From NCBI GenBank assembly GCA_028277915.1, contig JANQFJ010000346.1, positions 1 through 35,503 of the forward strand: 35,503 bases of DNA. The letters run 5' to 3'. Below, one piece after another: positions 17,379 to 25,974 of the stretch. A program made the translations under genes and the position numbers. This DNA comes from Saprospiraceae bacterium. GTDB taxonomy: Bacteria > Bacteroidota > Bacteroidia > Chitinophagales > Saprospiraceae. Under the pieces are notes generated by a model. It was not told the origin of the DNA, did no database searches, and worked only from the letters and a program-made list of their open reading frames with translations. Positions within the stretch are counted from its first letter, which is position 1, and each line of letters begins with the position of its first letter.

Positions 17379-17930
17379 TTATTTTCTCGGATTCCACGGA
17401 ATTTCTTCAACATTTTGATCGTGGCCGATTTGACGACTTAATACAAAAAGATAGTCTGAAAGACGGTTGAGGTAAAGCAAAATAATTGGTTCCACCTTTT
17501 CTTCCATATTGAGTGCAACGACCATGCGCTCTGCCCGGCGACACACACATCTTGCCAGGTGACAAAAGGATACATTATGGTGTCCTCCAGGTAATATGAA
17601 ATTTTTCAAATCTGGCAAATTATCATTCATCCGGTCAATTTCTTTTTCAAGCAATTCAACGTCGGACGCTAAAACATCCGGAGTAGTCATATTTTTCGAT
17701 GGATCGCTGGCCAAATTCGAACCGATTGTAAAAAGACGATCCTGTATTTCTTTCAAAACCAGCCGAAGTTCCTCATCATTAATGACATCCCGAACCAATC
17801 CAATGTATGAATTCAACTCATCAACAGTTCCGTAGGATTCAATTCTAATGTGACTCTTCGGCAATCGCTTTCCTCCAAAAAGGGATGTATCTCCTTTATC
17901 CCCTGTTTTTGTATAAATTTTAAATGGCAT
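17379..17930 (-). CDS. PduO-type cob(I)alamin adenosyltransferase
   Basis: Transfers the adenosyl group of ATP to cob(I)alamin, giving adenosylcobalamin, in the cytoplasm. The 183-residue protein has the ATP-binding N-terminus YTKTGDKGDTSLFGGKRLPK (6-25), the ATP/cobalamin helix C130-R131-R132-A-E134-R135 and the C-terminal N155-R156-LSD159 block, all features of the PduO/MMAB family and not of CobA or EutT. It is the only clear cobalamin gene here, so the cell may salvage rather than make B12; that cannot be decided from this window. It follows the ferredoxin/CDGSH gene by 36 bp on the same strand. Confidence 0.94.
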   Translation of the reverse strand: MPFKIYTKTGDKGDTSLFGGKRLPKSHIRIESYGTVDELNSYIGLVRDVINDEELRLVLKEIQDRLFTIGSNLASDPSKNMTTPDVLASDVELLEKEIDRMNDNLPDLKNFILPGGHHNVSFCHLARCVCRRAERMVVALNMEEKVEPIILLYLNRLSDYLFVLSRQIGHDQNVEEIPWNPRK

Positions 17931-17966
17931 CTTTTTTTATTAAATCGATGAATTTTTAAAAAATAA

Positions 17967-18392
17967 CTATCCTTCAAAACCTACTTTTCTGTGCCTTCCA
18001 TCACAATAGGGTTTGTTTTGAGAATGACCGCAACGACAAAAAGCAGTTGTCTTATTTTTCATCTCAACTTTGCCATCCATGTCAGTGACCTTTAGGGTTC
18101 CATAAATCAATAAAGGACCATTTGGTAAGACTTCTACAACGGTTTCCATGCTTTCTGCTTCAGCATTATTTTCATCATTCATAAGATAAGACAAGGCACC
18201 TGAGGGACAGTTTTTGACCTGGTTGACCAATTCTTCAGTTGAAGCGGCATCCACTTTTACCCAAGGTTTTTCTTTTGGGCGAAATACAGTAGGTAATTCC
18301 TTGGCACATATTCCCGAATGGATGCACAGATGTGGTTGCCAAACAACGGTAACTTCATCATTGCTATACTTTTTTTTAATTTTCTTGTCCAT
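17967..18392 (-). CDS. Divergent ferredoxin fused to a CDGSH iron-sulfur domain
   Basis: A 141-residue cytoplasmic protein predicted to hold two iron-sulfur centres. The N-terminal half is a Fer4_19-like (DUF1271) domain with C23, C29 and C62-P (HLCIHSGIC, KNCPSG). The C-terminal half is a CDGSH/mitoNEET-type [2Fe-2S] site: C119-R-C121, C130-D-G and H134. The linker (70-90) is acidic and flexible. Such fusions are known in bacteria, but the partner enzyme is generally unknown. Electron transfer or cluster storage is inference. Adjacent genes (adenosyltransferase, ABC ATPase) do not settle the role, although cobalamin adenosylation does need a reductant. Confidence 0.88.
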   Translation of the reverse strand: MDKKIKKKYSNDEVTVVWQPHLCIHSGICAKELPTVFRPKEKPWVKVDAASTEELVNQVKNCPSGALSYLMNDENNAEAESMETVVEVLPNGPLLIYGTLKVTDMDGKVEMKNKTTAFCRCGHSQNKPYCDGRHRKVGFEG

Positions 18393-18456
18393 TATAAAAA
18401 TATTGGGTGAAAGGTAATCGCCAATTAAGATAAGAAAAGTCTGTGAAAACTAATTA

Positions 18457-19176
18457 TCATTCAGCCGATCTGGATAAAACACTCATCACATTTTCATTTA
18501 TTTTATCCCATTCAACCAAACCATCACGAAGTCGAACAATGCGATGAGTAAACTGGGCAATATCGTTTTCATGGGTTACGATAATCACCGTGTTACCATT
18601 TTGATGTATTTCTTCAAAAATACCCATGATTTCAATGGAAGTTTTGCTATCGAGATTACCGGTAGGTTCGTCGGCCAAGATGATAGAAGGCTTATTTACT
18701 AAAGCTCTTGCAATTGCAACGCGCTGACGCTGCCCACCAGAAAGTTCGTTAGGTTTATGCGTCACCCGATCTGCCAACCCTACCGCTTCCAATGCTTCCA
18801 TAGCCATTTCATTTCTTTTGGATTTTCCGATACCTGCATAAACAAGCGGGAGTCCAACGTTTTCCAAAGCTGTCAACCTGGGCAATAAATTGAAAGTCTG
18901 AAAAACAAAACCAATTTCTTTATTTCGAATTTCTGCCAATTCACTATCTGACATTGTACTCACATTCGTATCGTTTAGAAAATATTCTCCGCTCGTGGGT
19001 GTGTCAAGGCAACCCAACAGATTCATCAAAGTGGATTTGCCCGATCCTGAAGCTCCCATCAAAGCCAAATATTCGTTTTTTACGATATCTAGCGTAATGG
19101 ACTGAAGTGCATGCACTTTTTCAGTTCCCATGATGTAGGTTTTGCGGAGTTCTTTTACAGAAATTATTGGTTTCAT
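18457..19176 (-). CDS. ABC transporter ATPase, MacB/LolD type
   Basis: The ATP-binding subunit of an export-type or mechanotransmission ABC complex. Walker A is GASGSGKST at 41-49, the signature [15 protein letters not shown] is at about 142-156, and Walker B with the D-loop is [13 protein letters not shown]. The [17 protein letters not shown] segment after the Q-loop is typical of the MacB/LolD/FtsE group. No permease gene lies next to it, so the partner membrane protein must be encoded elsewhere. The substrate (lipoprotein, drug or envelope component) cannot be told from the ATPase alone. The gene starts at the ATG at 19176, about 43 bp after gatC. Confidence 0.9.
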   Translation of the reverse strand: MKPIISVKELRKTYIMGTEKVHALQSITLDIVKNEYLALMGASGSGKSTLMNLLGCLDTPTSGEYFLNDTNVSTMSDSELAEIRNKEIGFVFQTFNLLPRLTALENVGLPLVYAGIGKSKRNEMAMEALEAVGLADRVTHKPNELSGGQRQRVAIARALVNKPSIILADEPTGNLDSKTSIEIMGIFEEIHQNGNTVIIVTHENDIAQFTHRIVRLRDGLVEWDKINENVMSVLSRSAE

Positions 19177-19219
19177 CTTTTGTTTTCTTATAGATTTATA
19201 AAGAGTCTCGGAATGTAAT

Positions 19220-19507
19220 TCATTTGATCACTTTTGGTACTTTGAAATATTGTTCATCTTTTAATGGAGCATTCAACAACGCATCTTCTCTTGAAAGTTG
19301 ATTTTTAATTTCATCATCTCTTAAATCAATCGCCTCATCCGAAACATGAATTAAAGGTTCAACACCTGTGGTATCCAACTCTTCCAACTTGCCGATCATT
19401 TTCAAAATATTATTTAGATCAACCTGAATTTGTTTTTTTTCTTTTTCGGATAATTCAAGCCTTGACAATTTTTCGAGTTTTGAAATTAATTTATTATCTA
19501 TTTTCAT
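19220..19507 (-). CDS. gatC: Asp-tRNA(Asn)/Glu-tRNA(Gln) amidotransferase subunit C
   Basis: GatC stabilises GatA and its interface with GatB in the complex that amidates misacylated Glu-tRNA(Gln) or Asp-tRNA(Asn). At 95 residues it is full length. Typical blocks are [21 protein letters not shown] (about 15-35), [17 protein letters not shown], and the C-terminal LREDxxxxxL-like segment ([20 protein letters not shown]). gatA and gatB are not in this window, as is common in Bacteroidota, where gatC stands apart. It heads the minus-strand run that continues with the ABC ATPase. Confidence 0.93.
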   Translation of the reverse strand: MKIDNKLISKLEKLSRLELSEKEKKQIQVDLNNILKMIGKLEELDTTGVEPLIHVSDEAIDLRDDEIKNQLSREDALLNAPLKDEQYFKVPKVIK

Positions 19508-19659
19508 TAAAAATAATTAGATGTGTGATTGTTTTTTATCGTTGAAATCAGCTATTGTTTCAAAGTAATAATGAATTTTCAATCCAAAGTTACACAAAAG
19601 GATTTCGAAGGCAATATTTTATTGGAAAGTTATTATTATTGTGTTCAGGAATTGTAAAT

Positions 19660-19669
19660 TAGCGCTAAC
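19660..19669. promoter_or_regulatory. TTAGCGCTAA palindrome before the dNK gene
   Basis: A perfect 10-bp palindrome lies 28 bp upstream of the deoxynucleoside kinase start, next to a TAGCTTTT sequence close to the TAnnTTTG -7 consensus. It may be an operator at that promoter. Low confidence, as it is short. Confidence 0.25.
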
Positions 19670-19696
19670 TAGCTTTTACCTTCAAAATTCGCCTGG

Positions 19697-20344
19697 ATGA
19701 CTTCTGACAACAAAACTCCTGAGATCAAACACGTAGCAATCGCCGGTAATATTGGAGCTGGAAAAACGACCCTTTGCACGCAACTCGGAAAACATTTTGG
19801 ATGGGAAATCCATTATGAGTCAACCGATAACAATCCGTACCTAAGTGATTTCTACAATGATATGCAACGTTGGTCATTCAATCTTCAAATCTATTTCCTC
19901 AACAACAGGTATCGTCAAATCGTCAATATCCACAAGGGAGACCGAACCGTGATCCAGGATCGAACCATTTATGAAGATGCTTTCATTTTTGCTCCTAATC
20001 TTCACGATATGGGGCTGATGTCAACGAGAGATTTTCATAATTATCGAGATCTGTTTCAATTGATGATGTCGCAGGTCAAAGCTCCTGATCTCATGATTTA
20101 CCTCAAAGCTGATATCTCTACTTTGGTTTCGCACATTCAATCTCGCGGGAGAGATTATGAAGGCAGTATGAGTTTGGAATATTTAAAAAGACTCAACGAG
20201 CGATATGAGAATTGGATCAAGGACTATACAGATGGTAATTTGTTGATAATCAATGCTGATGACGTTGATTTTAAAAATAACGCTGAAGACCTGGGAAAGG
20301 TTGTCAACATGGTTCAGGCTGAATTACACGGGCTTTTCCAATGA
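19697..20344 (+). CDS. Deoxynucleoside kinase
   Basis: A dNK-family enzyme that phosphorylates deoxyribonucleosides (dA/dG type in many bacteria) with ATP for nucleotide salvage. The 215-residue protein has the P-loop GNIGAGKTT at 17-25, the catalytic-base region HYEST with E41, the QDRT motif (D88-R89) followed by IYEDAFIF, and an arginine-rich LID SRGRDYEGS at 149-157. It is cytoplasmic. Substrate preference cannot be read reliably. A small membrane-protein gene follows 63 bp downstream on the same strand. Confidence 0.92.
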   Translation: MTSDNKTPEIKHVAIAGNIGAGKTTLCTQLGKHFGWEIHYESTDNNPYLSDFYNDMQRWSFNLQIYFLNNRYRQIVNIHKGDRTVIQDRTIYEDAFIFAPNLHDMGLMSTRDFHNYRDLFQLMMSQVKAPDLMIYLKADISTLVSHIQSRGRDYEGSMSLEYLKRLNERYENWIKDYTDGNLLIINADDVDFKNNAEDLGKVVNMVQAELHGLFQ

Positions 20345-20407
20345 TTTTTAACTTTCTAATAAGACTTTTTCCGACAAGCCTTTCGTTTTTATAAAAAATG
20401 AGAGACA

Positions 20408-20635
20408 ATGAAATATAATGAGGAAACAAAGTCTGAAAGGATCATCAAACGAACTGCGTTGATGCTGACCGTGGCTATTTACTTTTTGATTTTTTCGGGA
20501 ATCGTATTTGCTAATCGACCTGATCTTTTGCCTGAGACTGTGAAAGAATGGTTGAATATTGAAGAATTGAAAAAGCAAGAAGAGATTAAAAAAGAAACAC
20601 CTGCAAGGGCACATAAAAAGAAAAAAAGAGCATAA
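20408..20635 (+). CDS. Small single-span membrane protein (75 aa)
   Basis: Not recognised. One hydrophobic segment (about 17-36, ALMLTVAIYFLIFSGIVFAN) follows a charged N-terminus, and a highly charged tail ends in a Lys/Arg run (AHKKKKRA). The short loop NRPDLLPETVKEWLNIEELKK looks amphipathic. The basic tail could touch nucleic acid or membrane phosphates, which is inference. It lies 63 bp after the deoxynucleoside kinase. The opposite strand is open too, but gives a Phe- and Cys-rich translation typical of a shadow. Confidence 0.6.
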   Translation: MKYNEETKSERIIKRTALMLTVAIYFLIFSGIVFANRPDLLPETVKEWLNIEELKKQEEIKKETPARAHKKKKRA

Positions 20636-20644
20636 TACCATCTA

Positions 20645-23600
20645 CTATTCGCTCAAGCCCCAAACCCAGTTCCCTTTTGTATCGAAATACCCCAACTTAT
20701 CACCCTGCTCCACTCTGAAAAGACCTCGCCCTGCATAACTGATATACTCATAATCCGGCCGAACGATTAAATCCCCTTGTAAATTGGTAAGTCCACTAAA
20801 TGATTTGATCCTGACCTGTGCATAGCCGTTTTTAAACTTTTCAATTTTGTCGTACTTCGGAGGGATGATCTCAATTCCTTTTTGATTGACAATTCCCCAC
20901 TGACCATTCTGAGTGGATTGGACCACTGCAATTCCATGTTGAAATTCCCCAGCTTTCAGATAAACGCCATCATACATTTTGGCTTGCTGGGTGATGTAAT
21001 AAAATTGATAATTGGCATCTCGAACCAAGCCTCTTCCATCGCTAAAATCATACAGGCGATTGATGCTAGGCTCAATAATATAATTGCCATACAGGTCGAT
21101 CAATCCACCCTTTTTATACCCTTTGTAAACTACAGCCTTTCCATCTTCAAAATCGAGACATTTAGAAAATTCACGGGCGATAATTTCTTTTCCTTCTTTA
21201 TTAATATACCCGCAAAGCCCTTCTTTTTGGACGACCGCTCTGCCCTCATTAAAAGCTGATACTTTTGAATAAATAGCCGAAACTACCAATTTGCCATTTG
21301 TATTGATAAAACCATATCGGTCTCTAAATTTCACAGCAGCCATACCTTCGCTGAATGGTCCAATTTTTTTAAAAGCTTTATTGGTAACGATCTTTCCACT
21401 TCTGTTGATCAATTTATACCGAATCTTTGAATTTCCGATTTGTACTACCGCCAAATCGTTTTCATCAAAATCACTAATAAATGAAAACTGCGGATTTAAG
21501 ATATATTTGCCGGATGCATCGATCAACCCATACTTCCCATTGACTACAACTCTTGCAACACCGCTGTCAAAATCAAAAGCTTTATCAAATTTGGGATCAA
21601 TAATGAAGTTGTTGTTTGCATCAATATAACCGCTGCCTTTGGGAGTGTAAACCCATGCTAATCCATTTTTAAGATTACCCAAACGAGTGTATTGAAAATT
21701 GATAACCACATCACCTTGCTTATTGATCATTCCCCACTTGTTCCCTAACTTAACGGCAGCTAGATTGTTATGGAAGTTTTTGACAAACTTAAAGCGACAA
21801 GGGATTACCTCCAGCCCTTCCTCGTTGACATATCCCCAGAGACCATTTCGTTTGACAGCAAGTCTATCCTCACTAAAGCCTCCCAATTCGTCGTACCTCA
21901 AATTGACTGTGACACGGCCCAAAGTATCAATTAAACCATACTTTTTGTCATTATTATAAATCCGTAAAATCTTGTTATTGGTATTTTCCAAAAAATGTAT
22001 TCCATCGTAATCAAAAGGGATCAAAACTTTGTCGGTTGCATCAACCAGCCCCCATTTTCCTTCATATTGAACGATCCCAACTTCGTTTACAAAATCCCTT
22101 GCGAAGGAAAATTGCGGTTGCACAACGATCGTCCCAGATGTGTCCACATATCCCCATTCGCATTCCTCACAAATAATTTCAGCATCTTCTTTAAATTCTT
22201 TGTCATAAATCGTATAATCAATTAACTCATTTTTCGTAATCATTTGAGTAAGAAATTCTGATAGGTTTCCCAAGCCATAGGTTTTATTTTTAAAACTCCC
22301 TGATAGTCGACCTTTTATACTCATCCTGGCAACGCCATCTTGAAAATCTCCAATGAAAGCACAATTCTTTTTCAGCATTAATCCAACCGGCTTACGACTC
22401 ACCAATCCATGACGACCATTATTAAACACAACTCTTGCACTATTATGCCCATTTTCAAAATCACTCAACCGAATGTCCCACATATTTACCTCGGTGACTA
22501 GCAAACCAACTTCATTGTTGACCATTCCATAAACCGTATGAAATCGATAATTGGTTCTCTCAAATTGATAATATCCAAGTTGTTCGATGCCAACAATGGT
22601 GAAGCCATATTCTCTTTCTACCTGAATAAAATCAAAGGAAGGTTTGATTTGCTCGGTTCCGTCTTCTAATTTTCGAAGTCCCCATTTGTCCTCTTCAGAG
22701 GAATAAAACCACTCAAATTTATTTAAAGTATAATCGTTTTCTGGTAAACCAAATCGATTGGGGAATCTACGGACTCCCTTCTTTTTCCCGATTGTGATGG
22801 TATAGTGCTTTTTAAAGCTGCTTTCATCTTTAAGCAAACCTTCTTCATCCAGATAAAACAGGCTCAATGCTTCTCCTTTAAACGCTTTGGCTTGGTCTTC
22901 TTCGAGTTCAATTTTATCAAATTCAATTGGAACAACCAATTTGCCCTGATAATTGACCACCCCAAAACGGTTATTGAGTTTGACATGACTATTTCTACCT
23001 TTTAAGGGGGCAATGTAATCAAAATCAAAGGGTATAATCAACTCATCATTTGTCGCAACAACCCCCCATTTTTTATTGACTTTTACACGAAATTGGTTTT
23101 CAGCAAAAACCTGGATTTCATTGTATTGAACAGACAGCACCAAGTTGCCGTCGACATCCATAAGGCCAAGCTGACGATCTATTTTGCACAAAATATATTG
23201 GGATGAAAAAGGATAAAAACCATCATAATTGTCTTCGGCGATGATTTTTTCAGCCGAAATGGAATAGAGGTAAGTTTGTTTTTCAGAGGTAAGTTTTAAA
23301 AAATTTGCAGAAATATTTTTAAAAGTCACATAATCGGGATTGAGCACATGTTTACCTGCTCCGTTGACTGCACCCCAAAGTTTATCTTTTTTATAAAAAA
23401 ACAAATCATCACTATATATCCTTACTTCATTGCATTGTGGAGTCAGAATTTCGAAACCAGTATCTGTCAACAATCCTTTTTTATCTCCTTTGTGTGTGAC
23501 AAAATAGTTGTTCCCGTATGGTGCAATCGCTTCATAGACCGGTTCACAAATACTTTTCCCAGAATAGTCAACTATTCCCCAAAGTCCATTTTTCATGAAA

Positions 23601-23980
23601 GCCAGATACCCACCATTCCATACATTGACTCTTTCATATCCTTTTTGTAAAACGACTTTACCTTGCAAATTGATTACCATCCATTCATCGTGGTCCATTA
23701 CGGCAATCATTGTGGAATCAAGGACTTTCAGGTCTTCGTATTTTGGCAAAATCACCTCCTGTCCGCCATTTCCAAGCATTCCTACTTTTCCATCCCTTTG
23801 CATTACAGCATATCCAAATTGCTTAAACTCTCCAATGGCATCATATACCGGCCGTTGGATAATTTCACCCTCAGTATCCATCAGCCCCCACTTTTTATTC
23901 AGCTTTATTGGAAAATATTGCTGAGCAGGCAAGCATATCTGGATGAGAATTGAAAACAAAACAATGAAAATCAATCGCAT
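20645..23980 (-). CDS. Giant exported WG-repeat protein
   Basis: About 1,111 residues from the ATG at 23980. A signal peptide (MRLIFIVLFSILIQICLPA-QQ) is followed by roughly 27 WG-type repeats of about 35-45 residues, each with a core like KWGLMDTEGEIIxxPxYDxI. Clear copies read KLWGAVNGAGKHVLNPDY, GKYGLIDASGKYILNPQF and GQWGIVNQKGIEIIPPKY; some near 390-570 are degenerate. The repeats pack into beta-rich scaffolds. No catalytic domain, membrane anchor or clear C-terminal type IX sorting domain is seen, so it is probably periplasmic or outside the cell. Function is unknown. A GTG at 24001 is in frame, but the ATG sits right at the signal peptide. Confidence 0.9.
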   Translation of the reverse strand: MRLIFIVLFSILIQICLPAQQYFPIKLNKKWGLMDTEGEIIQRPVYDAIGEFKQFGYAVMQRDGKVGMLGNGGQEVILPKYEDLKVLDSTMIAVMDHDEWMVINLQGKVVLQKGYERVNVWNGGYLAFMKNGLWGIVDYSGKSICEPVYEAIAPYGNNYFVTHKGDKKGLLTDTGFEILTPQCNEVRIYSDDLFFYKKDKLWGAVNGAGKHVLNPDYVTFKNISANFLKLTSEKQTYLYSISAEKIIAEDNYDGFYPFSSQYILCKIDRQLGLMDVDGNLVLSVQYNEIQVFAENQFRVKVNKKWGVVATNDELIIPFDFDYIAPLKGRNSHVKLNNRFGVVNYQGKLVVPIEFDKIELEEDQAKAFKGEALSLFYLDEEGLLKDESSFKKHYTITIGKKKGVRRFPNRFGLPENDYTLNKFEWFYSSEEDKWGLRKLEDGTEQIKPSFDFIQVEREYGFTIVGIEQLGYYQFERTNYRFHTVYGMVNNEVGLLVTEVNMWDIRLSDFENGHNSARVVFNNGRHGLVSRKPVGLMLKKNCAFIGDFQDGVARMSIKGRLSGSFKNKTYGLGNLSEFLTQMITKNELIDYTIYDKEFKEDAEIICEECEWGYVDTSGTIVVQPQFSFARDFVNEVGIVQYEGKWGLVDATDKVLIPFDYDGIHFLENTNNKILRIYNNDKKYGLIDTLGRVTVNLRYDELGGFSEDRLAVKRNGLWGYVNEEGLEVIPCRFKFVKNFHNNLAAVKLGNKWGMINKQGDVVINFQYTRLGNLKNGLAWVYTPKGSGYIDANNNFIIDPKFDKAFDFDSGVARVVVNGKYGLIDASGKYILNPQFSFISDFDENDLAVVQIGNSKIRYKLINRSGKIVTNKAFKKIGPFSEGMAAVKFRDRYGFINTNGKLVVSAIYSKVSAFNEGRAVVQKEGLCGYINKEGKEIIAREFSKCLDFEDGKAVVYKGYKKGGLIDLYGNYIIEPSINRLYDFSDGRGLVRDANYQFYYITQQAKMYDGVYLKAGEFQHGIAVVQSTQNGQWGIVNQKGIEIIPPKYDKIEKFKNGYAQVRIKSFSGLTNLQGDLIVRPDYEYISYAGRGLFRVEQGDKLGYFDTKGNWVWGLSE

Positions 23981-24365
23981 AGACAAAAGGGTATTAGGCA
24001 ACTGATAAAATTATTATCTTTTAAAATTCATTAACTTAATGTGAATGGAGAACAATTTTTTAAACGAATGGAAGCCAATTTTAAGTATTTTATAACACTT
24101 ATAATGAAAAACAAATCCAAAAGTAACAGAATACGCTAAACAAATGTCAAAAACCTTTTAATATTTGGCATTTTTAACATTTTACAAAACGAGCTATCCT
24201 TTTAAATCCCTCTGGTATCCGAATAAACACTAAAATTGAACTGTCATTCTTATAAAAAGAAAAAAACATTATAACTAATTTACAAATACAATTCGAAACT
24301 TTATAACTTACTCTGAATTTTAATTAAATCATACCGATCCAAATCATCCACTCAAAATCACCTAA
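23981..24365. other. Divergent intergenic region, 385 bp
   Basis: Very AT-rich gap between the WG-repeat gene (minus) and the PaiB-like gene (+). It holds a hairpin-forming inverted repeat at 24142-24173. I find no convincing reading frame, tRNA or exact TAnnTTTG promoter, though both gene starts must be served from here. Confidence 0.6.
24142..24173. repeat. Inverted repeat in the divergent promoter region
   Basis: AAATGTCAAA (24142-24151) pairs with TTTGGCATTT (24164-24173) at 9 of 10 positions, with a 12-bp loop and a following T-run. With no + gene upstream it is unlikely to end a coding transcript; it may be an operator or an unannotated small RNA end. Confidence 0.35.
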
Positions 24366-24986
24366 ATGTATATACCAAAGATCAATCAAATCGAAGATTC
24401 CAGTGAGATTTATAGTTTTATTCGAGAAAACAGTTTTGGAATTTTGATAAATTCTGATGGTGATTTTCCTTTTGCTACGCATATTCCTATGGAACTTTTT
24501 GAAGGAAAAAATGGCGAATGGATCATTCAATGTCATATCGCCAAAGCCAATCCGCAATGGAAATATTTCGAAAATAACAGCAAAACGTTGTGTATTTTTT
24601 CAGGGGCTCATTCCTACGTTTCTTCGTCATGGTACAATTCAGTCAGTGTCCCTACCTGGAATTATATGGCCGTGCATATTTATGGAAATGCGAGGATTTT
24701 GGATGCTTCTGGAACAGAAGGTCTTCTTTCTAAACAAATTGACACCTATGAAGCAGGTCGCAGCAATCCTGTAAAAATGGATGAATACGAAGAAGGCATG
24801 ATTCAAAAAATGATGAAAGGAGTTGTGGGAATTGAAATATCGGTTGAGGAAGTGCAAGCAAAATATAAGCTGAGTCAAAACAAAAATGCCCAGGATTTTG
24901 AAAACGTCGTTCATCAATTGGAAAAAAGTAAAAATCCCAACTCAAATTTGATCGCAGATAAAATGAAAAAATTAAAAAAATTGTAA
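24366..24986 (+). CDS. PaiB-like FMN-binding protein
   Basis: A 206-residue member of the PaiB family (FMN-binding split-barrel, often annotated as a negative transcriptional regulator). The start MYIPKINQIED matches the family (usually MYxPxxF), followed by FGILIN...PFATHIPMEL, the HIAKANPQWKYF block and SSSWYNSVSVPTWNYMAVHIYG, all conserved. PaiB of Bacillus represses sporulation and protease genes; whether this one binds DNA is not shown, and many relatives may be flavin or heme proteins. The TerB-like gene follows 46 bp downstream. Confidence 0.9.
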   Translation: MYIPKINQIEDSSEIYSFIRENSFGILINSDGDFPFATHIPMELFEGKNGEWIIQCHIAKANPQWKYFENNSKTLCIFSGAHSYVSSSWYNSVSVPTWNYMAVHIYGNARILDASGTEGLLSKQIDTYEAGRSNPVKMDEYEEGMIQKMMKGVVGIEISVEEVQAKYKLSQNKNAQDFENVVHQLEKSKNPNSNLIADKMKKLKKL

Positions 24987-25032
24987 ATTACAACCTGTAA
25001 CAAACAACTTTTAAAGAAAACAAATACCCCTT

Positions 25033-25362
25033 ATGAAAGATCATCCAAAGTGGAATTTTGAAGAATTCACCACCTTCCTATTATTGTATGCTTCTAATGC
25101 TGACCTGGAGCTCTCACCTGATGAAGAAGTTGAAATGATGAAAAGATTAGACCTCAAGAAATACGAGGCAATAAAAGAAGAATACGAAAGCTCTTCGGAT
25201 TACGAGATCATCCAAACTATTTTGAGTTATAAAGGATTATATTTCCCCACGATTGAAAGGACAAAGGAGTTGCTTTCCCTGATAAAAAGTCAGTTTTTCG
25301 CTGACGGGGAATTTAGCATTTTAGAAAAAAATACATTCCGAATCCTCAAAAAATTACTTTAG
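25033..25362 (+). CDS. TerB-like small helical protein
   Basis: A 109-residue cytoplasmic protein resembling the TerB/DjlA N-terminal fold: a helix FEEFTTFLLLYASNADLELS followed by PDEEVEMMKR, then a second matching half with FADGEFSILEKNTFRILKKL. The acidic turn DLELSPDEE and its counterpart DGEFSILE match the two metal-binding-like loops of TerB. No other ter gene is present, so tellurite resistance should not be assumed. It lies in the same direction as the PaiB-like gene and is followed by a hairpin. Confidence 0.7.
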   Translation: MKDHPKWNFEEFTTFLLLYASNADLELSPDEEVEMMKRLDLKKYEAIKEEYESSSDYEIIQTILSYKGLYFPTIERTKELLSLIKSQFFADGEFSILEKNTFRILKKLL

Positions 25363-25396
25363 TGTTGAGCAGATAGTTTCATTGCAATTCAACACT
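25361..25396 (+). terminator. Probable terminator after the TerB-like gene
   Basis: AGTGTTGA (25361-25368), overlapping the TAG stop, pairs perfectly with TCAACACT (25389-25396) and is followed by TTTC. Inner pairing GCA/TGC extends the stem after a small bulge. The T-tail is short, so confidence is moderate. Confidence 0.45.
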
Positions 25397-25506
25397 TTTC
25401 TAAATTCCAATTCTTAACCCTTCAGCCTCTATTTACCAATAAAAAGGATGTATCTTAATTAGGTACAAATATTGATCTTTAAAGAGATTATCATCAAAAC
25501 ATCAAA

Positions 25507-25965
25507 ATGGAAAGCTACAAAGCTCTTGACTATAACTTTGGGAAAGGATTGAACATCTCCACTGAAATCAGGGATTTTCTTCACGAGGCTGCAAGGTGGG
25601 CTTATGTGTTGTCAATCCTCGGATTTATAATGGTTGGATTTTTTATTGTTGTCGCTATATTCGCCGGCACTTTTATCAGTATTGTCATGAGTGAATCACA
25701 AAATGACATTTCAGGCTTTCCAAGTGCAATTTTAACAGTTATTTATCTGGTAATTGCCGGAATAAATGTTTTCCCTGTCTTGTATCTTTATAGGTTTGCC
25801 CAAAACACAAAGCATGCCCTACGATCTGACAACCAAACCGCTTTGGTCTATGCTTTTGAAAATCTTAGATCACATTACCGGTTTATAGGAATATTCGCAA
25901 TAATAATTATTGGATTTTACACCCTGATATTTATCTTTTCCATTTTTGCCAGTGTGGCACTATGA
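25507..25965 (+). CDS. DUF5362-like membrane protein
   Basis: A 152-residue protein with three or four membrane segments (about 34-62, 75-98 and 126-150) linked by a conserved-looking loop YLYRFAQNTKHALRSDNQ and FENLRSHYRFIG. This pattern matches DUF5362, a Bacteroidota family of unknown function, by my recollection. No catalytic motif is seen. It is a single-gene unit converging with the DinB-like gene 9 bp away. Confidence 0.75.
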   Translation: MESYKALDYNFGKGLNISTEIRDFLHEAARWAYVLSILGFIMVGFFIVVAIFAGTFISIVMSESQNDISGFPSAILTVIYLVIAGINVFPVLYLYRFAQNTKHALRSDNQTALVYAFENLRSHYRFIGIFAIIIIGFYTLIFIFSIFASVAL

Positions 25966-25974
25966 TTCCGAATT

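Noticed and set aside
20348-20641. 97-codon minus frame opposite the small membrane protein
   Set aside because: Its Phe/Leu/Cys-rich translation mirrors the Lys/Glu-rich + strand gene, which has a credible start, a membrane helix and a position downstream of the dNK gene.
25033-25362. Tellurite resistance or ter-type stress system
   Set aside because: Only a lone TerB-like domain is present; no TerC, TerD or TerZ genes are nearby, and lone TerB folds are common.
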